A DNA stretch of 11,921 nt, from positions 1 through 11,921 of the forward strand of contig JAGBQU010000170.1 of NCBI GenBank assembly GCA_017632755.1, given 5' to 3'. Shown here in pieces: positions 1-6,329 of the stretch (its first letter is position 1; each line of letters opens with the position of its first letter). The DNA is from Lachnospiraceae bacterium (GTDB lineage Bacteria > Bacillota_A > Clostridia > Lachnospirales > Lachnospiraceae). The position numbers and the translations under genes are program-made. The notes below the pieces were generated by a model, which saw only the letters and a program-made list of their open reading frames with translations, was not told where the DNA came from and made no database searches.

Positions 1-35
1 ATTGCTACTTGCTCATGTTTTAGCGGTCCTCAGAT

Positions 36-71
36 AAAAATGTGCATTTGTGCAAGCACAAGCACATTTTT
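36..71. terminator. Bidirectional intrinsic terminator downstream of the mannanase gene
   Basis: A nested perfect hairpin is visible. The outer arms at 36-45 and 62-71 pair over 10 bp (A5 then TGTGC against GCACA then T5). The inner arms at 48-53 (TTGTGC) and 56-61 (GCACAA) pair too, separated from the outer stem by a two-base AT bulge. The A-run on one side and T-run on the other let it work as a Rho-independent terminator in either direction. It lies 17 bp past the mannanase stop codon on the minus strand, the expected place. Confidence 0.75.
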
Positions 72-88
72 ACCTTTTGACCTTGGCA

Positions 89-2008
89 TCATTTAAATGA
101 AGGTAATTCGCTTCTTATAATGACATTGTCTGCCCAATACAGATTCTGAATCTGTGTATTGTTGTTTTTGCTAAAGGTCAATTCTGCCCAACTCATCACA
201 AAGCACCAGTTCGGCTGTGCTCTCAATTCTGCCGAGGTCGGAAGCTTATCGCATTCTCCGATCGCCATCAGCTTACTTCCTGCGATCTGATTTGCAAGAT
301 TGTATTTGTAGGATGTAAAGTAATCTGCGTTGTAAACATCTACCGCAAAAATATCCCAATAGTTGTTTCCGGGGTTGTAATCGCTCCAGTTATAGGACAG
401 ATCCTGCATATCCCATACCCAGATCAGGTTATCAAGACCTTTTTCTTTTTCAAGATAATCTCTCGTTAAGCGGAACAATGCTGCGGTTCCGTTTGAGCCG
501 GTTCTTCCTGCCCACCAGAATTGCGCCTGATTCATCTCATGGAACGGTCTGAACAAAACGGGTACACCCTTGCCTTTGAGATACTGAAGATAGGTTGCAT
601 AGGTATCCAGTCTTGCCTTCCATTTCTTATTCAGGTCTCCACCGTTTGTGATCAGTGAATTCCACTGTGAATCGGATAATTTGCTGCAAACACCGCCATC
701 CCAGTTGCCGGATTCACCCTGCGTGGGATTGGTCACGTGCAGCATAAGCTGTACGATCGATCCGCTGTTCCACTGTCTTTCACATTCGTAGATCATGTTC
801 CAGCGATTGTTTACATCGGAAGATGAGAACAAAAAGTCTCCGCTCCAAAGGCCTGCATACTGTCCTGTGATTGCGTGTGCCTGATTTGTCTGTTTTGCGG
901 GATCAGAGTTCGGCTCACGGTTGTGAATGCCGATCACGGTCTGTTTTCCTTTGATGCTGTATAAGTAGTTTAATACCTTCTGTTTGGATGCGGCTGCACT
1001 TGAGGAGCCACCTGAGCCTGAGGAACCTGAGCCTGAGGAACCGGAACCTGAAGAGCCTGATGAAGGTGCGCTGCCGGTGTATGCCTCAAACTCAAAGATG
1101 GAGAAACCATATGAGGTTGCACGCTTGATACAGTAGACTTTGACATAACGTGCCGTTGTCGGCGAGATGCTGATCGTCTGTGTGCCGCCGGTTGCGTTGT
1201 AGTTTTCGTATACCGTTGTCCAGGTGCTGTTATTGGTCGATACCTGGATCTGATACTGGGATGCGTAAGCTGCTTCCCATGCGATCTTAAAGCTTGACAG
1301 GGAATAGTTGCTACCCAGATCCACGATCAGGTTCTGGTTGTCTGCATAAGAGCTGGACCAACGTGTATTGCCATTGGCATCTACCGCATTTGATCCTGCA
1401 TACGAAGAGGATTCGGTGGAAGAGACGGTAACTTTTTTGCCGTATGCGACATTTTCTGAACTGCTAGTCGAACCGCCTGAAGTACTACCGGAATTGCTGC
1501 TACCGGAATTGCTGCTACCGGAATTGCCGGAATCCGAACCGTACACTTCCATTTCATAGAAGGAGAAACCATATGAGGTTGCCCGCTTGATGCAGTATAC
1601 CTTCACATAGCGTGCGCTTCTTGCACTGAAATTGATTGTCTGCGTTCCTCCTTTTGCATTGTAATTCTCATAAACCGTTGTCCAGGTATTTCTGTCGGTC
1701 GATACCTGGATCTGATACTGTGATGCATAAGCTGCTTCCCATGCGATCTTGACACTTGACACAGTATAGTTGCTGCCGAGATCCACTACAAAATTCTGGT
1801 TATCCGCATAAGAGCTGGACCAACGCGTATTGCCGTTGGCGTCCACGGCATTCGCGGCCGGATAACTTCCGGATTCTGTAGAGGTGGCTGTTACTGACTT
1901 TTTATACGCAAGATTTTCGGCGGCGTCTGCTTTTATACTTGGTATAAATAGTGCAGCCAGTAACAAGGTGAATAATGCGACCATGTTCTTTTTTGTAAAC
2001 GTAACCAT
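89..2008 (-). CDS. Secreted GH26 beta-mannanase with two N-terminal F5/8-type (discoidin/CBM32-like) domains
   Basis: A 639-residue extracellular glycoside hydrolase, probably cleaving beta-1,4-mannan backbones. Residues 1-29 form a signal peptide (basic start, hydrophobic 9-25, likely cut after Ala-Asp-Ala29). Two closely similar discoidin-like beta-sandwich domains follow (about 32-157 and 186-312), joined by Ser/Gly linkers (158-184 and 313-341). The GH26 catalytic domain spans about 342-629. The motif RPFHEMNQAQFWW (487-499) carries the expected acid/base Glu491 next to His490, and IGEC (583-586) carries the likely nucleophile Glu585. Motif assignment follows the known GH26 layout. There is no cell-wall anchor or dockerin, so it is probably released or held by its discoidin domains. 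The ATG at 2008 is favoured over Met9 by an AGGAGG five bases upstream. It stands alone on the minus strand, divergent from the genes to its right. Substrate could also be a mixed-linkage glucan or xylan, since GH26 is not exclusively mannan-specific. Confidence 0.9.
   Translation of the reverse strand: MVTFTKKNMVALFTLLLAALFIPSIKADAAENLAYKKSVTATSTESGSYPAANAVDANGNTRWSSSYADNQNFVVDLGSNYTVSSVKIAWEAAYASQYQIQVSTDRNTWTTVYENYNAKGGTQTINFSARSARYVKVYCIKRATSYGFSFYEMEVYGSDSGNSGSSNSGSSNSGSTSGGSTSSSENVAYGKKVTVSSTESSSYAGSNAVDANGNTRWSSSYADNQNLIVDLGSNYSLSSFKIAWEAAYASQYQIQVSTNNSTWTTVYENYNATGGTQTISISPTTARYVKVYCIKRATSYGFSIFEFEAYTGSAPSSGSSGSGSSGSGSSGSGGSSSAAASKQKVLNYLYSIKGKQTVIGIHNREPNSDPAKQTNQAHAITGQYAGLWSGDFLFSSSDVNNRWNMIYECERQWNSGSIVQLMLHVTNPTQGESGNWDGGVCSKLSDSQWNSLITNGGDLNKKWKARLDTYATYLQYLKGKGVPVLFRPFHEMNQAQFWWAGRTGSNGTAALFRLTRDYLEKEKGLDNLIWVWDMQDLSYNWSDYNPGNNYWDIFAVDVYNADYFTSYKYNLANQIAGSKLMAIGECDKLPTSAELRAQPNWCFVMSWAELTFSKNNNTQIQNLYWADNVIIRSELPSFK
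1012..1066 (-). repeat. 15-bp tandem repeats encoding the second Gly/Ser linker
   Basis: On the plus strand a 15-base unit of the form ctgagcctgaggaac recurs about three times with minor changes. It encodes the repeated Gly-Ser-Ser-Gly-Ser linker before the GH26 domain. Such units can gain or lose copies in frame. Confidence 0.7.
1073..1915 (-). repeat. Duplicated discoidin-domain coding segments (1073-1453 and 1538-1915)
   Basis: The two domain copies share long identical peptide stretches, for example WSSSYADNQN, KIAWEAAYASQYQIQVST, TWTTVYENYNA and RYVKVYCIKRATSYGFS. The DNA is also very similar over these parts, for example around 1100-1130 and 1570-1600. This points to a tandem domain duplication within the gene, fairly recent or kept alike by gene conversion. 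Confidence 0.85.
1488..1531 (-). repeat. 15-bp tandem repeats encoding the first Ser/Gly/Asn linker
   Basis: The unit ccggaattgctgcta occurs twice in full and then partially a third time on the plus strand, encoding the repeated Ser-Gly-Ser-Ser-Asn linker between the two discoidin domains. Confidence 0.7.
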
Positions 2009-2012
2009 TTTT

Positions 2013-2019
2013 CCCTCCT
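2013..2019 (-). promoter_or_regulatory. Strong Shine-Dalgarno site of the mannanase gene
   Basis: The minus strand reads AGGAGGG here, with AAAA between it and the ATG at 2008. The near-perfect anti-16S match decides the start over the in-frame Met at codon 9. Confidence 0.8.
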
Positions 2020-2101
2020 AATTTTTTACTTGGTTATTAGTCACAATTTAATTATAATTTTAATTAAAATAAAGTCATCAATTATTATTGCGTTTTGTAC
2101 T

Positions 2102-2130
2102 ATAATGTTGCTAATTTTTTATAGAATCAA
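2102..2130 (-). promoter_or_regulatory. Possible sigma-A promoter for the mannanase gene
   Basis: On the minus strand TTGATT (2130-2125) is followed after 17 bases by CATTAT (2107-2102), placing the transcript start about 85-90 bases before the ATG. The -10 match is only fair; TATAGT three bases further down is an alternative with a 20-base spacer. The whole stretch from 2020 to 2220 is AT-rich and otherwise shows no gene, recognisable operator or riboswitch. Confidence 0.35.
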
Positions 2131-2220
2131 GCATTTGACAGATAATTTACCTGTTATTACCACGATAGAAAGACAAAATCCAAGCTCCGGGAGTTTATAA
2201 AATAAACCAATTTAGGATAA

Positions 2221-2379
2221 AAAAGGAAATCAACTGAAAAAGGTCTGGAAATGGATCTGATCGTGGAGGTTCTCTCACCCAGAAACTGGTATATGGATAT
2301 CATGCGCAAGATCCGCATATACACCTATAAAAGGAACAAAAAGACGGAGAAATGTATGGAGAAGGATTTTGGAACATGA
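2221..2379 (+). pseudogene. Fragment resembling a Uma2-family (DUF820) putative nuclease
   Basis: An open stretch of about 52 codons begins after a TAA at 2218-2220. From the ATG at 2251 it reads MDLIVEVLSPRNWYMDIMRK, then IRIYTYKRNKK, ending at TGA 2377-2379. The pattern Asp-Leu-Ile-Val-Glu-Val-Leu-Ser-Pro followed by a short spacer, Asp, Lys and Tyr is the hallmark of the Uma2 PD-(D/E)XK-like fold, where the Asp and Glu are part of the active site. Full Uma2 proteins are about 180-200 residues, and only this strand-helix core survives. After about residue 27 the similarity stops and the sequence becomes Lys-rich. I infer a gene remnant. It could instead be a chance match or a short hypothetical peptide; no good ribosome site is present. 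Confidence 0.45.
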
Positions 2380-2385
2380 TATAAT
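2377..2385 (+). promoter_or_regulatory. Extended -10 promoter (TGATATAAT) upstream of the MATE remnant
   Basis: TG-A-TATAAT is a perfect extended -10 element at 2377-2385. No good -35 is seen at 17 bp (TGGAGA), which extended -10 promoters tolerate. Transcription would start near 2391-2393, just before the ATG at 2395 of the broken MATE gene. It would continue toward the EIIC-EAL gene at 2699, for which I see no other promoter. Confidence 0.45.
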
Positions 2386-2394
2386 AGGGTTACT

Positions 2395-2677
2395 ATGAAA
2401 AAAATATTTGCAGACAAAGATTTTTGCATGATGCTGCGTTTGACAGGCATTGTCTCCGTGCTTTTCGGACTGACCTGTCTGTTTGGGATGCCAGCCAGGG
2501 GCGCTTCGTTTTGGCGGTGACCCCGGTGGCAGTCGTAGGTGCTTTTTCCTGCATTGGCCGGTGGTTGTGGTGTATGCCTGCATCTGTCTTGACGAGGTCG
2601 GCAAGATTCCTTGGGTGATGTTGCATTACAAAAAATATAAATGGGTAAAAGATCTTACCAGGGAGACTGTTGTGTAG
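2395..2677 (+). pseudogene. Internally deleted MATE-family multidrug efflux transporter remnant
   Basis: The reading frame from ATG 2395 starts MKKIFADKDFCMMLRL, which resembles the N-terminus of Clostridial MATE (Na+- or H+-coupled multidrug efflux) proteins, and stops at TGA 2518-2520 after 41 residues. In another frame, from about 2543 to TAG 2675-2677, the sequence reads HWPVVVVYACICLDEVGKIP, then WVMLHYKKYKWVKDLTRE. That is a typical MATE C-terminus (last membrane helix, then Leu-Asp-Glu, then a basic His-Tyr-Lys-Lys-Tyr tail). A full transporter needs about 440-460 residues and 12 helices. Nearly all of that is missing and the ends are out of frame, so no functional pump can be made. 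The stop lies 21 bp before the start of the EIIC-EAL gene. Confidence 0.65.
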
Positions 2678-2698
2678 CCGTAGGAAACGGAGGGCTAT

Positions 2699-4795
2699 AT
2701 GAAAAAAAGAGGAAAATGGGCCGGTGTTTTTGGCCAAATTGAAGATATTACGATCGTGAGGGCCGTTCGAAACGGCCTGATCCATATCACGCCGGTGCTT
2801 ATCATCGGAGCGATGGCGCTGATTTTTATGACATTTCCGGTAGAGGCGTATCAGCAGTTCCTTGCGACTTTCCTCGATGGATTTTTAAGTATGTTCTTTG
2901 AGATCATATACGGAGCGACGTTTGGCGTTTTGTCCGTGTATATGACCTATTCCATCAGCAGATCCTATATGAGACTCCGAGGTGATTCCAACACCGTAAA
3001 TGAGGGTGCGTATGTTGCCTCAATCCTCTCCTTCTTTATCCTGGCCGGTGCGTATCTGCCGGATTTCAAGATCGATCACATGGGACCTAAGTCGATGTTC
3101 CTGGCGATCATCACAGGTCTGGGAGCCTCTTACATCTATCTGCAGATATCCCGTCTTTTGCAGAACAAAAGCAAAACGCTGTTTCTCATCGGTGCCGACA
3201 GAGAGTTCAACAGAATGCTGCTCACGATATTTCCCATCGTAACAGTAACGGTTGTATTTGCGCTTTTGAATGCATGGATCGTTCGGATCTTCGGAGTGGA
3301 TTCTTTCCGTTCGCTGATCGGTATTCTTTTCAACAAATTGTTCTCCTACGGTGATGCCGGATTTTTAAAGGGCTTTTGCTTTGTTGCACTTTCTTCGATC
3401 CTTTGGTTTTTCGGTATTCACGGAAGCGATACGCTCGAGGGTGTCATGCAGACCTATTTTGTACCCGGTCTTGCACAAAACCAGGCGGCTGTTGCAATGG
3501 GCAGTGCACCTTCCACCATTTTGACCAAAGAATTCTTCGACTGCTTTGTGCTTATGGGCGGATGCGGCGCGACCATCTGTCTCCTCATCGCGCTGCTGAT
3601 CTTTTCGAAGTCCCGCGCTCGAAAAGGTCTGGCGTTTGCGGCAGCTTTTCCGATGATCTTTAACATCAACGAACTCATGGTATTTGGCCTGCCGATCATC
3701 TTTAACCTGACGATGCTGGTTCCTTTTTTGATCACGCCGCTCGTCTGCTATACAGTGTCTTATTTGGCCATTGCGTGGGGACTGGTTCCCATGGTCACGA
3801 CCGAGGTTGCGTGGACAACGCCCATTTTGCTTGGCGGATACCGCGCCACCGGATCCATGTCAGGTGCAGTCCTGCAGCTGGTGAATGTGGTGATCGGAAT
3901 ACTGCTCTATATGCCCTTTGTCCGCCTGTTGGACAGACATGCGCTCGAAAATGCAAAGAAAAACTATGAATCCTTTATCACATACTTTAAAGCGAATGAA
4001 AAATCCTGGTCTGCAACACGCCTGCGGGATTTGAATAATGTATATGGAGATTTCGCAAAGGATCTGTGCAACGATCTGCTCTACGACATGAAAAGGCAGA
4101 TCGTGCTTGCATACCAGCCGCAATATCACTATGACGGACATTGCATCGGTGTGGAGGCACTCCTCAGATGGGAGCACCCTCTTCTGGGAATGATCTATCC
4201 GCCACTAGTCATAAAGATGGCCGAAGAGGGCGGTTTTTTGGCCGAGCTGGAAGAGCGAATACTTGTAAAAGCATTAAGTGACAGACCGAAAATACTGCAG
4301 CGTTTCGGAAAAGATGTGAAGCTGTCCGTCAATGTGACCGGCATCACCGTCGTCACGCCCAGATATATCCATTTCTGTCGTCAGTTGAATGAAAAGGAAC
4401 ATTTTGCAGGGAAAAATATCTGTATGGAAATCACGGAGCAGGCGGCGATCTCCTTTACGGAGGAGACACTGAGCGCTTTGAGTGCCCTGCGGAAAATGGG
4501 GATCCTGCTTGCCATAGATGATTTTTCCATGGGGCAGACCTCCATTCATTATCTGCGCGAAAGCGTGTTTGATATCATCAAGCTGGATGGCTCGCTGGTA
4601 AACGGACTTTTTACCTACGAAAACTCGCGTGATATCATTTTCTCCCTGACGCAACTTGCCAAATCGCTCAATCTGACGGTTTTGGCCGAATATGTCGATT
4701 CCGAGGAAAAGCGAAAAGTGCTGCATGAGATCGGTTGTGACAACTACCAGGGGTATCTGTATTCTCCGGCTGTCTTTTTGCACGGTAAATCATAA
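2699..4795 (+). CDS. PTS EIIC-like membrane domain fused to an EAL cyclic-di-GMP phosphodiesterase domain
   Basis: This 698-residue protein has two parts. Residues about 15-415 are a polytopic membrane domain like the lactose/cellobiose-type sugar EIIC of the phosphotransferase system. It has the FGIHGSD motif (His241) and FNINELMVFGLP (Glu325), both associated with sugar binding in that family. Residues about 455-695 are an EAL domain, which hydrolyses cyclic-di-GMP to pGpG. Metal and catalytic positions are present: Glu486 in EALLR, Asn545, Glu577 in EITE, Asp607-Asp608 in IDDFSMG, Lys628, Glu664 and Gln684 in QGYLYS. The usual EGVE is EYVD here, so its second Glu is Asp667. No EIIA or EIIB domain is fused and none is encoded nearby, so sugar phosphorylation by this protein is doubtful. 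A sugar-responsive signalling enzyme is the likelier role (inference). The start is supported by GGAGGG at 2689-2694. Confidence 0.85.
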   Translation: MKKRGKWAGVFGQIEDITIVRAVRNGLIHITPVLIIGAMALIFMTFPVEAYQQFLATFLDGFLSMFFEIIYGATFGVLSVYMTYSISRSYMRLRGDSNTVNEGAYVASILSFFILAGAYLPDFKIDHMGPKSMFLAIITGLGASYIYLQISRLLQNKSKTLFLIGADREFNRMLLTIFPIVTVTVVFALLNAWIVRIFGVDSFRSLIGILFNKLFSYGDAGFLKGFCFVALSSILWFFGIHGSDTLEGVMQTYFVPGLAQNQAAVAMGSAPSTILTKEFFDCFVLMGGCGATICLLIALLIFSKSRARKGLAFAAAFPMIFNINELMVFGLPIIFNLTMLVPFLITPLVCYTVSYLAIAWGLVPMVTTEVAWTTPILLGGYRATGSMSGAVLQLVNVVIGILLYMPFVRLLDRHALENAKKNYESFITYFKANEKSWSATRLRDLNNVYGDFAKDLCNDLLYDMKRQIVLAYQPQYHYDGHCIGVEALLRWEHPLLGMIYPPLVIKMAEEGGFLAELEERILVKALSDRPKILQRFGKDVKLSVNVTGITVVTPRYIHFCRQLNEKEHFAGKNICMEITEQAAISFTEETLSALSALRKMGILLAIDDFSMGQTSIHYLRESVFDIIKLDGSLVNGLFTYENSRDIIFSLTQLAKSLNLTVLAEYVDSEEKRKVLHEIGCDNYQGYLYSPAVFLHGKS

Positions 4796-4880
4796 ATAGG
4801 ACGGGTGAGTTTTGCAATTGTTTATGGAAGAAAACAGTAACGATCCAGAGAACAAACGTAAGGAGGCAGTTTGAAGTATT

Positions 4881-5429
4881 ATGTTATACATTATGAGACA
4901 TGGAAAGACCGACTGGAATGCAAGACATAAGCTGCAGGGAAGAACGGATATACCACTCAACGAAGACGGACGGATGATGGCGGAAAAAGCTCGAAAGGAA
5001 TGCATGGATGTCCATTTTGATGTGTGTTACTCATCGCCGCTCTCCCGCGCAAGGGAGACGGCGCAGATCGTACTCAAAGACCGGAATATTCCCATCATAA
5101 CGGACGATAGACTGCGGGAGATGAGTTTTGGGATCTATGAGGGTGTGGAAAACAGTTTTCAGATCCCGGATTGTCCCATAAATGTTCTCTTTCACGCACC
5201 GGAGAAATATATCACGCCGGTGGAGGGAGCGGAGAGCTTAAAAGAGTTGTTTGCAAGAACGGGAGAATTTTTGAAAGAAGTGATCGAGCCGCAGCTTAAG
5301 CAGGGAAAAGACATTCTGATTATGGGGCACGGTGCGATGAATTCAAGTATCATATGTCAGGTGAAAATGCTGTCCGTTGACAAGTTCTGGAGTGCCGGGA
5401 TCGACAACTGCAGGCTGATGAGACTGTGA
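4881..5429 (+). CDS. Histidine phosphatase family protein (phosphoglycerate mutase-like)
   Basis: A 182-residue cytoplasmic enzyme of the histidine phosphatase superfamily. The nucleophile motif RHG is at residues 6-8 (His7), followed by KTDWN. SSPLSRARET (51-60) supplies phosphate-pocket arginines, Glu80 is the likely proton donor, and MGHGAM (148-153) holds the second catalytic His150. Members include phosphoglycerate mutases, CobC-type alpha-ribazole phosphatases and broad phosphatases. No cobalamin genes are nearby, so the substrate is unknown. The protein ends soon after the conserved Asp-Asn-Cys, a little earlier than many relatives. An AGGAGG at 4861-4866 is 14 bases from the ATG, unusually far, but an in-frame TGA at 4872-4874 rules out an upstream start other than ATT 4878. 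It follows the EIIC-EAL gene by 85 bp and precedes the HAD gene by 25 bp, so the last two are probably cotranscribed. Confidence 0.85.
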   Translation: MLYIMRHGKTDWNARHKLQGRTDIPLNEDGRMMAEKARKECMDVHFDVCYSSPLSRARETAQIVLKDRNIPIITDDRLREMSFGIYEGVENSFQIPDCPINVLFHAPEKYITPVEGAESLKELFARTGEFLKEVIEPQLKQGKDILIMGHGAMNSSIICQVKMLSVDKFWSAGIDNCRLMRL

Positions 5430-5454
5430 TGTAAGGTTTGATAGGAGTTTTGAA

Positions 5455-6288
5455 ATGAACGAGAATATGCAAAGGCTTGGGCAAAAAAAATTATTTCTCT
5501 TTGACATAGACGGAACCCTGTCGGTGGGAGATACGCTCTATGAGGGAAGCGCCGATCTTCTTGCCTACATCGACCGTATCGGTGGAAGATCTTACTATAT
5601 CACCAACAATTCCACGAGGAGCGGAGCAGACTATGTGGATAAGTTTAAAAGGGCTTTCGGGTTGGATACAACGGAGGATCAGTTTGTCACGGCAGGTTAC
5701 ATGACGATGCGCTATCTAAAAGAAAATTACGCCGGTAAGAAGATCTATGTCATGGGAACATCGTCCTATGTCTCAGAGCTTCGCCGCACGGGGCTTACTG
5801 TGACAACAAAGGCAGAACCCGGCATCGCCTGTGTGGTGGTGGCTTATGACAGTGAGCTGACTTATGAGAAACTCTCTGCGACCTGCGAGGTACTCCTGAC
5901 GCAGGATGTGCCGTTTTACGCAACCAACTCCGATCTTAGATGCCCGATCGATTTCGGTTTTATTCCGGACTGCGGCTCCATCTGCAATATGATTGCCCAG
6001 ACCACGGATAAGAGCCCCGTCTATCTGGGAAAACCCAGCCCTGAGATCGTTTCGCTCTGTCTTTCGCTCTCTGACTTTGCGAAGGAAGAGACTCTTGTGG
6101 TGGGTGACAGGCTTTACACGGACATTGCCTGCGGCGTGAATGCAGGTGTGGACACCTGCGTACTGTTTACCGGGGAGGCGAAGCCGGAAGATCTATTGCC
6201 GGATGTGAACGGTGCCTGTACACCATGGATGCCAACCTATGCGTTTGATACAGTCAGACAACTATATGATGCGGTTGCAAGTTGTTAG
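5455..6288 (+). CDS. HAD-IIA family sugar/nucleotide phosphatase (NagD-like)
   Basis: A 277-residue cytoplasmic phosphatase of the haloacid dehalogenase superfamily, subfamily IIA. Motif I is LFDIDGTL (15-22), with nucleophile Asp17 and acid/base Asp19. Motif II is ITNNST (49-54). A C2-type cap lies between about 80 and 185. Motif III is GKP (Lys193), and motif IV is VVGDRLYTDI (215-224), where Asp218 and Asp223 bind Mg2+. Relatives include NagD (a UMP phosphatase) and p-nitrophenyl phosphatases; the actual substrate cannot be told from sequence. Length is normal for the family. AGGAG at 5443-5447 lies 7 bases before the ATG. It sits 25 bp downstream of the histidine phosphatase, which suggests a two-phosphatase transcription unit. 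No strong terminator follows. Confidence 0.88.
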   Translation: MNENMQRLGQKKLFLFDIDGTLSVGDTLYEGSADLLAYIDRIGGRSYYITNNSTRSGADYVDKFKRAFGLDTTEDQFVTAGYMTMRYLKENYAGKKIYVMGTSSYVSELRRTGLTVTTKAEPGIACVVVAYDSELTYEKLSATCEVLLTQDVPFYATNSDLRCPIDFGFIPDCGSICNMIAQTTDKSPVYLGKPSPEIVSLCLSLSDFAKEETLVVGDRLYTDIACGVNAGVDTCVLFTGEAKPEDLLPDVNGACTPWMPTYAFDTVRQLYDAVASC

Positions 6289-6329
6289 AAGTGGTTTACA
6301 ATAATTGTAAATTGTTGTAGGAAATGTGA

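Noticed and set aside
2135..2140. Perfect TTGACA on the plus strand
   Set aside because: No acceptable -10 lies 16-18 bases downstream (TTACCA, TACCAC, ACCACG).
2020..2250. Cyclic-di-GMP or other riboswitch in the divergent intergenic region
   Set aside because: The presence of an EAL gene prompted a look, but no GEMM-type conserved segments or other aptamer signature could be recognised. The region is simply AT-rich.
4274..4783. 169-codon open frame on the minus strand inside the EAL domain
   Set aside because: It is antisense to conserved EAL motifs and has no recognisable domain.
6295..6311. Perfect 7-bp hairpin (TTTACAA, TAA loop, TTGTAAA) after the HAD gene
   Set aside because: The stem is AT-only except for one pair, and no T-run follows, so it is too weak to call a terminator.
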